NCBI GenBank assembly: GCA_027065695.1
Contig: JAMONP010000061.1
Coordinates: 22,156 to 86,155, forward strand
Reading direction: 5' to 3'
Source of the DNA: Desulfuromonadales bacterium
GTDB lineage: Bacteria > Desulfobacterota > Desulfuromonadia > Desulfuromonadales > BM103
Length of the DNA: 64,000 nucleotides
Shown: one piece after another, positions 29,348-37,329 of the stretch
How positions within the stretch are numbered: the first letter of the stretch is position 1
Layout: the number at the start of each line of letters is the position of its first letter
The notes under the pieces: generated by a model
What the model was told of the DNA's origin: nothing
The model's database searches: none
The model's input: only the letters and a program-made list of their open reading frames with translations
Made by a program: the position numbers and the translations under genes

Positions 29348-30085
29348 ATGAAACGAAACCTTATTATACTTCTGATTCTAACCTTGACTACGTTTTCGGT
29401 TTCTTACGCTGTGCCGATTGCCGATCCAAGTAACCCCCACAACATGTCGAGTCTTTCGGATCCTGGTACTGTTCGAGCGTTGCCGCCAGCTTCCGGTGGT
29501 ACAGATCAGATTTGTGTTTTCTGTCATACCCCGCATTCGGCGGCACCGAAATCGCCACTCTGGAATCGGCCTGATCCAGACACTATGGGTGCTTTTCCCG
29601 TTTATGCAACATCTTTAGGGATAAATAAGGATGCGGCTGCCATCGCTCTTAGCGGTTATGATGCTGCCAACCCTGAGTATCCCAGCGGAGCTTCCCGCAT
29701 GTGTCTCTCCTGCCATGATGGTGCAACTTCGGTTGGTGTCCTGCTTGGCAATCAGACTATTGCCATGGAGGGTGGTCTGACTAATCTCTTGACGAGTATT
29801 GATCTTGCCACTTCTCATCCAATCTCGTTCAACTACAACAATGATGTGCTTGCGCTCCTGACCCCGGGTTCGTATACCCTGCCCGATGTTGCTCTAACGC
29901 CGCTTGACGGTGCTGGACAAATGCAGTGTACAACTTGTCATGATCCACATGAAGATACACGCGCAGAGACGGGTCTTGAATTGCTGCCATTCTGGCGTAG
30001 TACAGGGACTGGGGGGGGCTTGTACGATGCCGTCTGTAACTCTTGCCACGTTGGCACACCTGGAACCCCGCCGCATATACCTTGA
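29348..30085 (+). CDS. Exported tetrahaem c-type cytochrome (OmcE-like candidate)
   Basis: The 245-residue protein has a signal peptide (1-21) and four CXXCH haem sites: CVFCH (56-60), CLSCH (119-123), CTTCH (194-198) and CNSCH (230-234). Extra histidines suited as distal ligands occur in NPHNMSS (H31), CHTPH (H63), TSHP (H157) and CHDPH (H201), so all haems may be bis-His. Four haems in about 220 mature residues and the CVFCHTPH start resemble the OmcE type of extracellular filament cytochrome, and the NHL and isomerase neighbours would fit; this is inference. No Shine-Dalgarno precedes ATG 29348. Confidence 0.85.
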   Translation: MKRNLIILLILTLTTFSVSYAVPIADPSNPHNMSSLSDPGTVRALPPASGGTDQICVFCHTPHSAAPKSPLWNRPDPDTMGAFPVYATSLGINKDAAAIALSGYDAANPEYPSGASRMCLSCHDGATSVGVLLGNQTIAMEGGLTNLLTSIDLATSHPISFNYNNDVLALLTPGSYTLPDVALTPLDGAGQMQCTTCHDPHEDTRAETGLELLPFWRSTGTGGGLYDAVCNSCHVGTPGTPPHIP

Positions 30086-30135
30086 GAAGCTCTCATCGCT
30101 GGAGAATGGCTGTGTGGCTGATGGATGTGTAGATT

Positions 30136-31248
30136 ATGAAGATCCTTGCTTTGCCAAAAATATTAATCGTGTTGTTACTGATGGTCTCCTGTCTATTTGC
30201 AGTGACTTCTGTATCCGCCAGGCAGGAAGGCAAGTTGCAGGGAAGCCACGGTGACTCTTCAGTTATGTCGAAGAGTTGCCGCGCTTGCCACAAAGGGATG
30301 AACATGTCGGTCAACGGTGAGGAGGGAACCTGTCTGGCTTGTCATGGCGACTCCACAGCCCGAGCTGGAATGATTGAAGCAGGGTTTCTCAAGGATACCG
30401 GCAATCTCAATCTGACCGATATTGCTTCAGAGTTAAGCAAACCATACAATCATCCTGTATTGACGATTCGGGGGGTTCACCGTCAGCGTGAGCGGCTTCC
30501 TGAAGATGTCGTTAATGCCGCACGCCATGCCGAGTGTGTTGATTGCCATGAGGTCCATGTCGTTGAGAAAGATAACCCCTATCGTGGCCTGAAAGGACGC
30601 AGGGTTGGTAACTTTATAACCGACATCGCTGAAGAATATGAGCTTTGTTATCGTTGCCATTCTGAAAGCGCCAATTTGCCAGGAAATTTCACCAATAAGC
30701 ACGAGGAATTCAAGACGACCAACCCGTCTTTCCATCCGGTTGAAGGGGAAGGTAAAAATACCTTCGTTATCAGCCTCAAGGACCCATACGTTGCCCAAAA
30801 GCAGAAGCCGAAAGATATCTCCCAGATCAGCTGCAATGATTGTCATGGCAGTGATGACCCGAATGGACCCAAAGGTCCTCATGGCTCGAATTATCCGGGG
30901 TTGCTGGTATTGAGCTACCAGATGGATGATGAGCGTTCAGAGAGTGCTCAGGCTTATGCGCTCTGTTATAAGTGTCATGATCGCGTCAGTATCTTGTCCA
31001 ATGAAAGTTTCCAGTATCATTCATTGCACATCGAGGGACAATTGGGGGGACAGAATGGCACCTCCTGTTTTACCTGTCACGATGCTCACGGTAGTAGCCA
31101 GTATCCGTATCTGATCAAGTTTAACGAGGACGTGGTTTCCAAGAATGCTGATGGTAAATTGAAATACGAGGCACAAGGATATTCAGCCCGGCATGGAGCC
31201 TGCTATCTAAACTGTCACGGTGTAGAACACAACCCCTTGAAATATTAG
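30136..31248 (+). CDS. Exported octahaem c-type cytochrome with a CX3CH site
   Basis: The 370-residue protein has a signal peptide (about 1-28) and seven CXXCH sites at residues 48-52, 66-70, 134-138, 171-175, 233-237, 277-281 and 311-315, plus CYLNCH at 356-361, a CX3CH variant. Isolated histidines (H106, H115, H141, H200, H249, H298, H318) can serve as distal ligands. It lies 50 bases after the tetrahaem gene and is probably cotranscribed, making it a likely periplasmic or surface electron-transfer partner. The transcript appears to end at the hairpin at 31437, beyond repeat copy C. Confidence 0.86.
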   Translation: MKILALPKILIVLLLMVSCLFAVTSVSARQEGKLQGSHGDSSVMSKSCRACHKGMNMSVNGEEGTCLACHGDSTARAGMIEAGFLKDTGNLNLTDIASELSKPYNHPVLTIRGVHRQRERLPEDVVNAARHAECVDCHEVHVVEKDNPYRGLKGRRVGNFITDIAEEYELCYRCHSESANLPGNFTNKHEEFKTTNPSFHPVEGEGKNTFVISLKDPYVAQKQKPKDISQISCNDCHGSDDPNGPKGPHGSNYPGLLVLSYQMDDERSESAQAYALCYKCHDRVSILSNESFQYHSLHIEGQLGGQNGTSCFTCHDAHGSSQYPYLIKFNEDVVSKNADGKLKYEAQGYSARHGACYLNCHGVEHNPLKY

Positions 31249-31262
31249 CCAGATATTGATAT

Positions 31263-31427
31263 CAGGAGTCTGTCCGACAATCCATGCTCGGCTGCAAACC
31301 CAGCTGTTTGGCCCATATTTCAGCTCCTTTTCTACCAATAGCTATGGCTATTACTCTCAAACGAGCCAAAATCTGTTCTCAAACTTCTGGGTTTTCGCTT
31401 CGACCCTTATTGTCGGACAGGCTCCTG
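31263..31427 (+). repeat. Dispersed inverted-repeat element, copy C
   Basis: A 165-base copy with 19-base terminal inverted repeats, CAGGAGTCTGTCCGACAAT at 31263-31281 and ATTGTCGGACAGGCTCCTG at 31409-31427 (one mismatch). The interior contains GCTGTTTGGCCCATATTTCA, the central hairpin AATAGC-TATG-GCTATT and AAACGAGCCAAAATCTG. It sits 14 bases after the cytochrome stop codon and ahead of the terminator. Copy B is its near-identical reverse complement. Confidence 0.88.
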
Positions 31428-31436
31428 ACATTGCAC

Positions 31437-31464
31437 GGCCGGTCTGAAAAGACCGGCCATTTTT
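31437..31464 (+). terminator. Intrinsic terminator of the cytochrome operon
   Basis: GGCCGGTCT (31437-31445) and AGACCGGCC (31450-31458) form a perfect 9-base-pair GC-rich stem with a GAAA tetraloop, followed by ATTTTTG. Confidence 0.88.
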
Positions 31465-31529
31465 GCATTGTCGGCAATTCTTTTAACTGGTTTTTCATTC
31501 AGTTTTTCGGGTGGATATGTTAGATAACA

Positions 31530-32741
31530 ATGCTAATGTCGACCTATCGTTGTAAAATCGGTACCTCTGATGGCCGGGTCCTCGAGAAAGAGTTCGAGGC
31601 GGATAATCGTGAGGCCCTTCAGGAGAGTCTTGAGGAACAGGGTTTCTTTGTTTTCAAGGTGCGTAAATCTTCGCTGCAGTGGTTCTCAAAAGGCGTGGGT
31701 GGTGGCAGCCTAAGTGGCCGTCGCTTTCTTACCTTGAATCAGGAGATGCAGGTCCTGATTCGTTCCGGTCTGCCGATTCTACAGGTCCTTGATACGCTGG
31801 TCGATCGCATGGAGGCGGGGGGGCTCCTCAATGCCCTTCAAGAGATACGCACCGACGTGAAGGGTGGCAGTTCTCTTTCGGATGCCTTCGGGCGTTTTCC
31901 CAAGATGTTCCCGCAGCTTTATGTGGCCTCGTTGCGTGCCGGTGAACAGTCGGGGGATTTACCGATCACCCTTAGTCGCTATATCGAATATCAGAAGCGT
32001 GTCGAAGCGATCAGGGCAAAGGTGCGCAGTGCAACCTTCTACCCGGCACTTTTGGCTGTGGCAGTTACGGTGGTGCTCGGTTTCCTTATGTTGTATGTGA
32101 TCCCGAGTTTCACCCAGGTGTATGCTGACGCCAACATGCAGTTGCCTTTGCTGACTCGCATAGTGATAGCTGTGGCCGATGGCCTGGTGGCGTGGTTGCC
32201 GGTCTGGGTGCCGGTGTTGCTCATAGGTCTGTTTTTATTGCGCATATATGCGCGTACAGATAGTGGCGCTTTCACGATAGATCGTGTCAAACTGCGCCTG
32301 CCTTTTTTCGGTGTGTTGCTGAATGAATATGCGCTTTCGACGTTTTGCCGGACTTTTTCCATAACGCTGGCCAGTGGTATTCCGGTCGTGCAGGCAATGC
32401 AGATGTCGCGAGGAACTCTGAATAACCGGTTTCAGGAAAAGCGGCTTGCAGCTGCGGTTAAACGTATCGAGGAGGGGGCCAAGATCTCTGAGGCCCTCGA
32501 GCAGACCGGCAACTTCCCGACTATTGCTTTGCGCATGATTGGTGTCGGCGAGAGTAGCGGTTCACTGGTTGATATGTTGACCGATGTCTCCGATTATTAT
32601 GAAGATGAAGTTGAACGCCGCCTTGACCGTCTGACCACAATGGTTGAGCCGTTGATGATGATGACGATGGGGCTGTTGATCGGTGGTATTGTGGTCGCTA
32701 TGTATATTCCGATTTTTCAAATGGCGGGAACTGTAGGGTAG
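31530..32741 (+). CDS. gspF: Type II secretion inner-membrane protein GspF
   Basis: The 403-residue protein shows two GspF/PilC domains (about 70-190 and 275-395) with QEMQVLIRSGLPILQVL and FCRTFSITLASGIPVVQAM, and three membrane segments (about 170-190, 220-240 and 375-398). It is the platform protein of the assembly machine. ATG 31530 or the in-frame ATG 31536 may be used; neither has a clear ribosome-binding site. First gene of the secretion operon. Confidence 0.93.
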   Translation: MLMSTYRCKIGTSDGRVLEKEFEADNREALQESLEEQGFFVFKVRKSSLQWFSKGVGGGSLSGRRFLTLNQEMQVLIRSGLPILQVLDTLVDRMEAGGLLNALQEIRTDVKGGSSLSDAFGRFPKMFPQLYVASLRAGEQSGDLPITLSRYIEYQKRVEAIRAKVRSATFYPALLAVAVTVVLGFLMLYVIPSFTQVYADANMQLPLLTRIVIAVADGLVAWLPVWVPVLLIGLFLLRIYARTDSGAFTIDRVKLRLPFFGVLLNEYALSTFCRTFSITLASGIPVVQAMQMSRGTLNNRFQEKRLAAAVKRIEEGAKISEALEQTGNFPTIALRMIGVGESSGSLVDMLTDVSDYYEDEVERRLDRLTTMVEPLMMMTMGLLIGGIVVAMYIPIFQMAGTVG

Positions 32742-32755
32742 TTTGGAGCTGGGGC

Positions 32756-34489
32756 ATGGCGTTTGAACATCGTAAAATTGGTGAGATTATGGTCAAGATG
32801 GGGGCAATTGCACCCGCTGAAGTGCGTCTTGTTCTGGATCAGCAGGATCAGTCAGGAAAACGTTTCGGGGAGACTGCTGTAGCCCGTGGTCTGTTCACTG
32901 ATGAACTGGTCGCCCAGGCTCTGGCGCAGCAGTTTGGCCTGGAATATGTTGACCTTGATAATGTCGTGCCTGATCCTGAACTGGATGCGAGTTTGCCGCC
33001 TGAATTGCCGATTCGGTACAATTTTATCCCTTTGCAGAAAACCGAAGATGGGTTGGTGATTGCGGTCTCTGATCCGACCAACGTCGCTGATCTGGATGAT
33101 CTTGAAATGCAACTCGATACTCCACTTGTTCACCGAATAGCCGCTAAGGGTAAGCTTGCTGCACTACTTGAACGGTCACAGGGGTCGAAACAGGTTCTGC
33201 AGGAAGTCTCTGAAGATTTTAAGCTGCAACTGGTCAAGGAGACCGATCAGGGCGAAGAAGTTCTCTCCCTCGAAAAACTGACTGATGACAGTAGCCCGAT
33301 TATTCGCCTGATTGATTCGACCCTTTTTGATGCACTCAATAAACGCGCCAGTGATATCCATATTGAAAGCAACCAGGATGGAGTACAGATCAAGTATCGC
33401 GTTGATGGTGTCTTGTTTCGTGCCACAGAGCCTTTGGATGGGCGCTTCCAGGGGCCGATCATCTCGCGTATCAAGGTCATGAGTGAACTTGATATCTCTG
33501 AACGGCGGATTCCACAGGATGGCCGTTTTAAAGTGCGTATGGGCAGTAAATCCATCGATTTTCGTGTCTCCATAATGCCGAGTATTCACGGTGAAGATGC
33601 CGTTATTCGTATTCTCGACAAAGAAAGCATCGCCAAGGATCTGCACGGTTTAACTCTCGACGTCCTTGGCCTCGAGGGGCACGAACTGACGCGTTTCCGA
33701 CGCATGATCCGCGAGCCCTATGGTATGGTCCTGGTCACCGGTCCTACCGGCAGCGGTAAAACGACCACGCTCTATGCGGCACTATCGGAGATCTATAACG
33801 AGCAGGAAAAGATAATAACTATTGAAGACCCGGTTGAATATCAGCTCAAAGGCGTGGTGCAGATTCCGGTCAATGAGAAAAAAGGTCTGACCTTTGCACG
33901 AGGTCTGCGTTCCATCCTGCGTCATGATCCCGACAAGATTATGGTTGGCGAAATCAGAGACCCGGAAACGGCCCAGATTGCCGTGCAATCGGCTTTAACC
34001 GGGCACCTGGTTTTTACCACGGTGCATGCCAATAATGTGTTTGATGTCTTGGGGCGTTTTCTGCACATGGGCATCGATGCTTATAATTTTGTCTCCTGTC
34101 TGAACTGTGTGGCAGCCCAACGCCTGGTGCGTAAGATATGCGTGCACTGCAAGCAGCCCGTGACTTATGATCGTCAGGCTTTCGAAGAGTCAGGGCTCGA
34201 CTACGAACAGCTCAAAGACCATACTTTCTATGCAGGAGCAGGTTGCCGTGAATGTAATGGCCAAGGCTATCATGGCCGTACGGCAATCCTGGAACTCCTT
34301 GACTTAGACGACGACATGCGTGACCTGATAATAAAAAAGGCTCCGGTCAGTCAACTCAAGGAAGCAGCACGTGTGGCAGGGACAAGTTTTCTGCGTGATG
34401 CCGCAATAGAGAAAATGCTTAATGGCATAACGACTCTTGAAGAAATTAACCGGGTCACCTTTGCAGATAAGTCTGGAGGGAGCGCATGA
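32756..34489 (+). CDS. gspE: Type II secretion assembly ATPase GspE
   Basis: The 577-residue protein has the N1/MshEN domain (1-150), the N2 domain, and the secretion ATPase core with Walker A GPTGSGKT (329-336), Asp box (ITIEDPVEYQ), Walker B (DPDKIMVGEIRDPE), His box (TGHLVFTTVHAN) and a C4 zinc site (CVHC, CREC). It powers pseudopilus assembly from the cytoplasmic face. Its stop overlaps the next start (ATGA). Confidence 0.95.
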   Translation: MAFEHRKIGEIMVKMGAIAPAEVRLVLDQQDQSGKRFGETAVARGLFTDELVAQALAQQFGLEYVDLDNVVPDPELDASLPPELPIRYNFIPLQKTEDGLVIAVSDPTNVADLDDLEMQLDTPLVHRIAAKGKLAALLERSQGSKQVLQEVSEDFKLQLVKETDQGEEVLSLEKLTDDSSPIIRLIDSTLFDALNKRASDIHIESNQDGVQIKYRVDGVLFRATEPLDGRFQGPIISRIKVMSELDISERRIPQDGRFKVRMGSKSIDFRVSIMPSIHGEDAVIRILDKESIAKDLHGLTLDVLGLEGHELTRFRRMIREPYGMVLVTGPTGSGKTTTLYAALSEIYNEQEKIITIEDPVEYQLKGVVQIPVNEKKGLTFARGLRSILRHDPDKIMVGEIRDPETAQIAVQSALTGHLVFTTVHANNVFDVLGRFLHMGIDAYNFVSCLNCVAAQRLVRKICVHCKQPVTYDRQAFEESGLDYEQLKDHTFYAGAGCRECNGQGYHGRTAILELLDLDDDMRDLIIKKAPVSQLKEAARVAGTSFLRDAAIEKMLNGITTLEEINRVTFADKSGGSA

Positions 34490-35394
34490 GCAGGGTTTTT
34501 GTCGGTGTTGACATCCAGCCTGGCGGGCTTTACCTTGCAGCCTTGCAGCACAATCGACCACAAACGCGTTTGGTCGGTTTGCGCTTTGAAAGCCTGGAAG
34601 GAGTCATGGAGGTTTCCAGCCGTCAGCCGAATATTCGTGATGTTCGACGTTTCATAGATGGTTTGCGCCGTGGAGTCGATGCTCTAGCCGGGCAGGAAGA
34701 GCGTATTGCCCTAAGTCTTCCAGATCGTGCCGGTCGTATTTATCTGACAGATGTTGACACACCATTCAAAACACACGCTGAAGGGATCGATATTCTCAAG
34801 TGGCGCCTCAAATCAAGTCTGCCTGCACCTCCGGGACAGATCAAACTTGATTTCCAGGTGATTGATAAACGTGACGATGGTCGTCAGCGTTGCGTTGTTG
34901 CTGTCATAGCCAAACCGGTTCTCGAACAGTATGAGGACCTGGCCAATGAAGCTGGTCGTCACGCCGTGCAGATCGATTTCCATTCATTGAATCTCTACAA
35001 TTACTACCTGCCGCGCCTTGATCTCGGTGATGAATTCATTTTGGTCGGGTTGGAACAAGGTGTTTTGAGTCTCCAGTATGTGCTTGGCAGCAGTCTTTGT
35101 TATCAACGCGTGAGAATGTTTAAAGTGAATCCTGAGCGGTCTTTTCAGGAAATCAACCGCACTCTTGTCGAAGCTTATGAGACGTTCCCGGCTATGAAGC
35201 GATGTGCTGTCTTTGCTCATGTTGACCCTGATATGGATGGAGATATAGATAAGCTTCTGTTTGCCGCTTTTAAACGAGAGGTCAAGTGTCTGGATCCGGC
35301 CCTGAAACGGTTTAGCGGTGAGGGGAGAACCGGTGGATTGCAACCTGTCGGTTCTGTTATTGCCGCCCTTGGTGCGGCAGAACGCATAATGTAA
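34486..35394 (+). CDS. PilM-like actin-fold protein of the secretion platform
   Basis: The 302-residue protein begins SRVFVGVDIQPGGLYLAAL, the PilM/GspL cytoplasmic actin-like fold, and has no membrane segment. In type II systems GspL joins this domain to a PilN-like membrane domain; here the two are separate genes as in type IV pili (pilM then pilN). It would bind the short cytoplasmic tail of the next gene product. Confidence 0.78.
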   Translation: MSRVFVGVDIQPGGLYLAALQHNRPQTRLVGLRFESLEGVMEVSSRQPNIRDVRRFIDGLRRGVDALAGQEERIALSLPDRAGRIYLTDVDTPFKTHAEGIDILKWRLKSSLPAPPGQIKLDFQVIDKRDDGRQRCVVAVIAKPVLEQYEDLANEAGRHAVQIDFHSLNLYNYYLPRLDLGDEFILVGLEQGVLSLQYVLGSSLCYQRVRMFKVNPERSFQEINRTLVEAYETFPAMKRCAVFAHVDPDMDGDIDKLLFAAFKREVKCLDPALKRFSGEGRTGGLQPVGSVIAALGAAERIM

Positions 35395-35399
35395 AGCCA

Positions 35400-35954
35400 A
35401 TGAAAATTAAACTTAATCTCGCCAGCAAACCTTATCTGAACCGTCAGAGTATACGTCTCTGGCTGTCACTTGCATGCAGTTTTATGCTGCTCTTGCTGGT
35501 GATCAATGGTTACTATGGATACCAGGACTTTCGCCAGCTTCGTTTGTTGGAAAGTCGTTTTCTGGAGTTGGAAAGACAGGCCTCTACGGTGCAAGGTCTC
35601 CCGTCGGGTTACACTGCGGAAAAATACGCTGTCATCAAGGAAGAAATTATTCAGGTAAATGAAATCATTGCTGAAGACCAGTTTCGTTGGACGGCGTTAC
35701 TCAGCAGATTTGAGGAACTGGTTCCTGATGACGTTAGTATCCGTACTATACAGCCGAGTTTTAAGGAGCGCTCTGTGCGGGTTGACGGTATCGCCCGTGA
35801 TGTCTCCGCAATGACGCGGTTTGTCGACAATCTCCTGACTTCGGAGGATCTCAGCCAGACTTATCTTCAGCGCCATAGTGAGGTTAAATCAGCACCTGGC
35901 GGTCTAAGTCAGCCTCATATCGGCTTCTCTCTGGTTATAAGGGAGGCTTTCTGA
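35400..35954 (+). CDS. PilN-like inner-membrane protein
   Basis: The 184-residue protein starts KIKLNLASKPYLNRQSIRLW, the PilN-type N-terminus (compare INLLP in PilN) that docks into PilM, followed by one membrane helix (about 22-42), a coiled coil and a ferredoxin-like periplasmic domain (VRVDGIARDVSAMTRFVDNL). It corresponds to the C-terminal half of GspL. Overlaps the next gene by one base (TGATG). Confidence 0.78.
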   Translation: MKIKLNLASKPYLNRQSIRLWLSLACSFMLLLLVINGYYGYQDFRQLRLLESRFLELERQASTVQGLPSGYTAEKYAVIKEEIIQVNEIIAEDQFRWTALLSRFEELVPDDVSIRTIQPSFKERSVRVDGIARDVSAMTRFVDNLLTSEDLSQTYLQRHSEVKSAPGGLSQPHIGFSLVIREAF

Positions 35955-36526
35955 TGCGCTTGACAGAAATGCTCGAACAACTCTGGAAATCACATCGAAG
36001 CCAGTTGCTTCTACTAGGCACCCTGCTGGTTTTGAATCTGCTGTTTTTTACAGCGCTTGAGCAATTGCTTGATCCCCGAGTGGTCGAACAGGAAAGCCGC
36101 TTCCTGCAGAGACAGACTGAGGTTCGGAGGTTATTGCATAAACAGAGCGTTATAGCGAAAAGCCCGGCACAGCTTTATGTTTTGGCTAGTCAAGATCTCG
36201 CCAAGTTTCAGCAGGCAGTGCCAGACTACCAGGACTTTACTGGTCTGATCGAAGAGTTGTTGGTTCTTTCAAATCGTGCGGGTTTGAATATAAGCCAGAT
36301 CAGTTACGGTTCAGAAGAGTTGCAAGAGAGTTCGCTGTTGCAATTCAGCCTGAATTTCAACGTGGTGGGAGATTATAAGAAAATTAAGAAATTTATTAAC
36401 TCTTTAGAACAATCTGCTCGCCTGATTACGATTAGGCAAATCAGTCTGCAGAGTGCCGATAACAATGGTGTCAACCTGCGCTTGAACCTAGAAACATTTT
36501 TCCGGCAGGGTGGGAGTGAGTCATGA
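35954..36526 (+). CDS. PilO/GspM-like inner-membrane protein
   Basis: The 190-residue protein has one membrane helix (about 16-36), a coiled coil and a periplasmic ferredoxin-like domain (LQFSLNFNVVGDYKKIKKFINSL) as in PilO/GspM. It would pair with the PilN-like protein. Its stop overlaps the following ATG. Confidence 0.78.
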   Translation: MRLTEMLEQLWKSHRSQLLLLGTLLVLNLLFFTALEQLLDPRVVEQESRFLQRQTEVRRLLHKQSVIAKSPAQLYVLASQDLAKFQQAVPDYQDFTGLIEELLVLSNRAGLNISQISYGSEELQESSLLQFSLNFNVVGDYKKIKKFINSLEQSARLITIRQISLQSADNNGVNLRLNLETFFRQGGSES

Positions 36527-37329
36527 ATCGCAAACGCGTCATACTTGCGGTGCTGTTGGGGTTGTTGACACTCAGCCTTCTCTACGCGTATTTTGCTACA
36601 CCAAGATTAAAGAAAGCTCCGCCCAGGATTGCAAGCCAGCGTGTCAGCACTGATGTCAAGGGGACAAGACCTCTGCAAACCAAAGGTGAACAGCAACGTA
36701 TTAACTTTGCTTTCATGACTGTAGAACAAAAAGAATTCACCGGAGCAAAGCGTGATATCTTTCGTTTTGGCGGTCGACAAATGCTAGAAAAAGCCCCCCA
36801 GGCGTCGAGGACCCAGGTCAATGAGACCGTTGCAGTACCGGTATCGCTGCCGGTTCCGGTAGACGTGGTAAAAAAAGCTCTTTCGCAATTCACTTTCCTT
36901 GGTTTCCTGGAAAAGGCTGGCGAAAAGACGGTATTCCTTTCCAGTGGTGGGAATCTTTTTCTGGTCAAACGTGGTGCGCGCTTCGGTGATGAACAGGAAT
37001 TCCTGGTTTCTGATATCGACGATAAACTTTTAAAAGTGCGTCATTCTGGCCGGGAGGGTCTGATTGAAATTCAGCTGATCGAGCAGCAGAAATTGAGTGC
37101 GTCGGTCAGTTCTCCTGCTCATATCGAACCGGTTGTGGGGAGAGTAGCCCATCCTGAAAAACGTGTTTTTATGCCGAAAAAGAGGCTGGTTCGTCTTGCA
37201 GTACCTCGGCAAGTTGAATCGCCTTTACGAGAAATGACTGAAGAGAATAACCCCGAAGAAGAGCAGGTACAGGAATCGCCTGCCGAAGGGGAAGTTATAG
37301 AGGGAGATGTCAATGGCACGAATCAATAA
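36523..37329 (+). CDS. PilP/GspC-like periplasmic linker protein
   Basis: The 268-residue protein has an N-terminal membrane anchor (about 5-25), a flexible linker and a small beta domain (about 125-190; FTFLGFLEKAGEKTVFLSSGG, VKRGARFGDEQ) resembling the HR/PilP domain that touches the secretin N0 domain, then a Glu/Pro-rich tail. Assignment is by position and fold-like pattern rather than strong sequence identity. Its end overlaps the secretin start by 23 bases. Confidence 0.65.
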   Translation: MNRKRVILAVLLGLLTLSLLYAYFATPRLKKAPPRIASQRVSTDVKGTRPLQTKGEQQRINFAFMTVEQKEFTGAKRDIFRFGGRQMLEKAPQASRTQVNETVAVPVSLPVPVDVVKKALSQFTFLGFLEKAGEKTVFLSSGGNLFLVKRGARFGDEQEFLVSDIDDKLLKVRHSGREGLIEIQLIEQQKLSASVSSPAHIEPVVGRVAHPEKRVFMPKKRLVRLAVPRQVESPLREMTEENNPEEEQVQESPAEGEVIEGDVNGTNQ

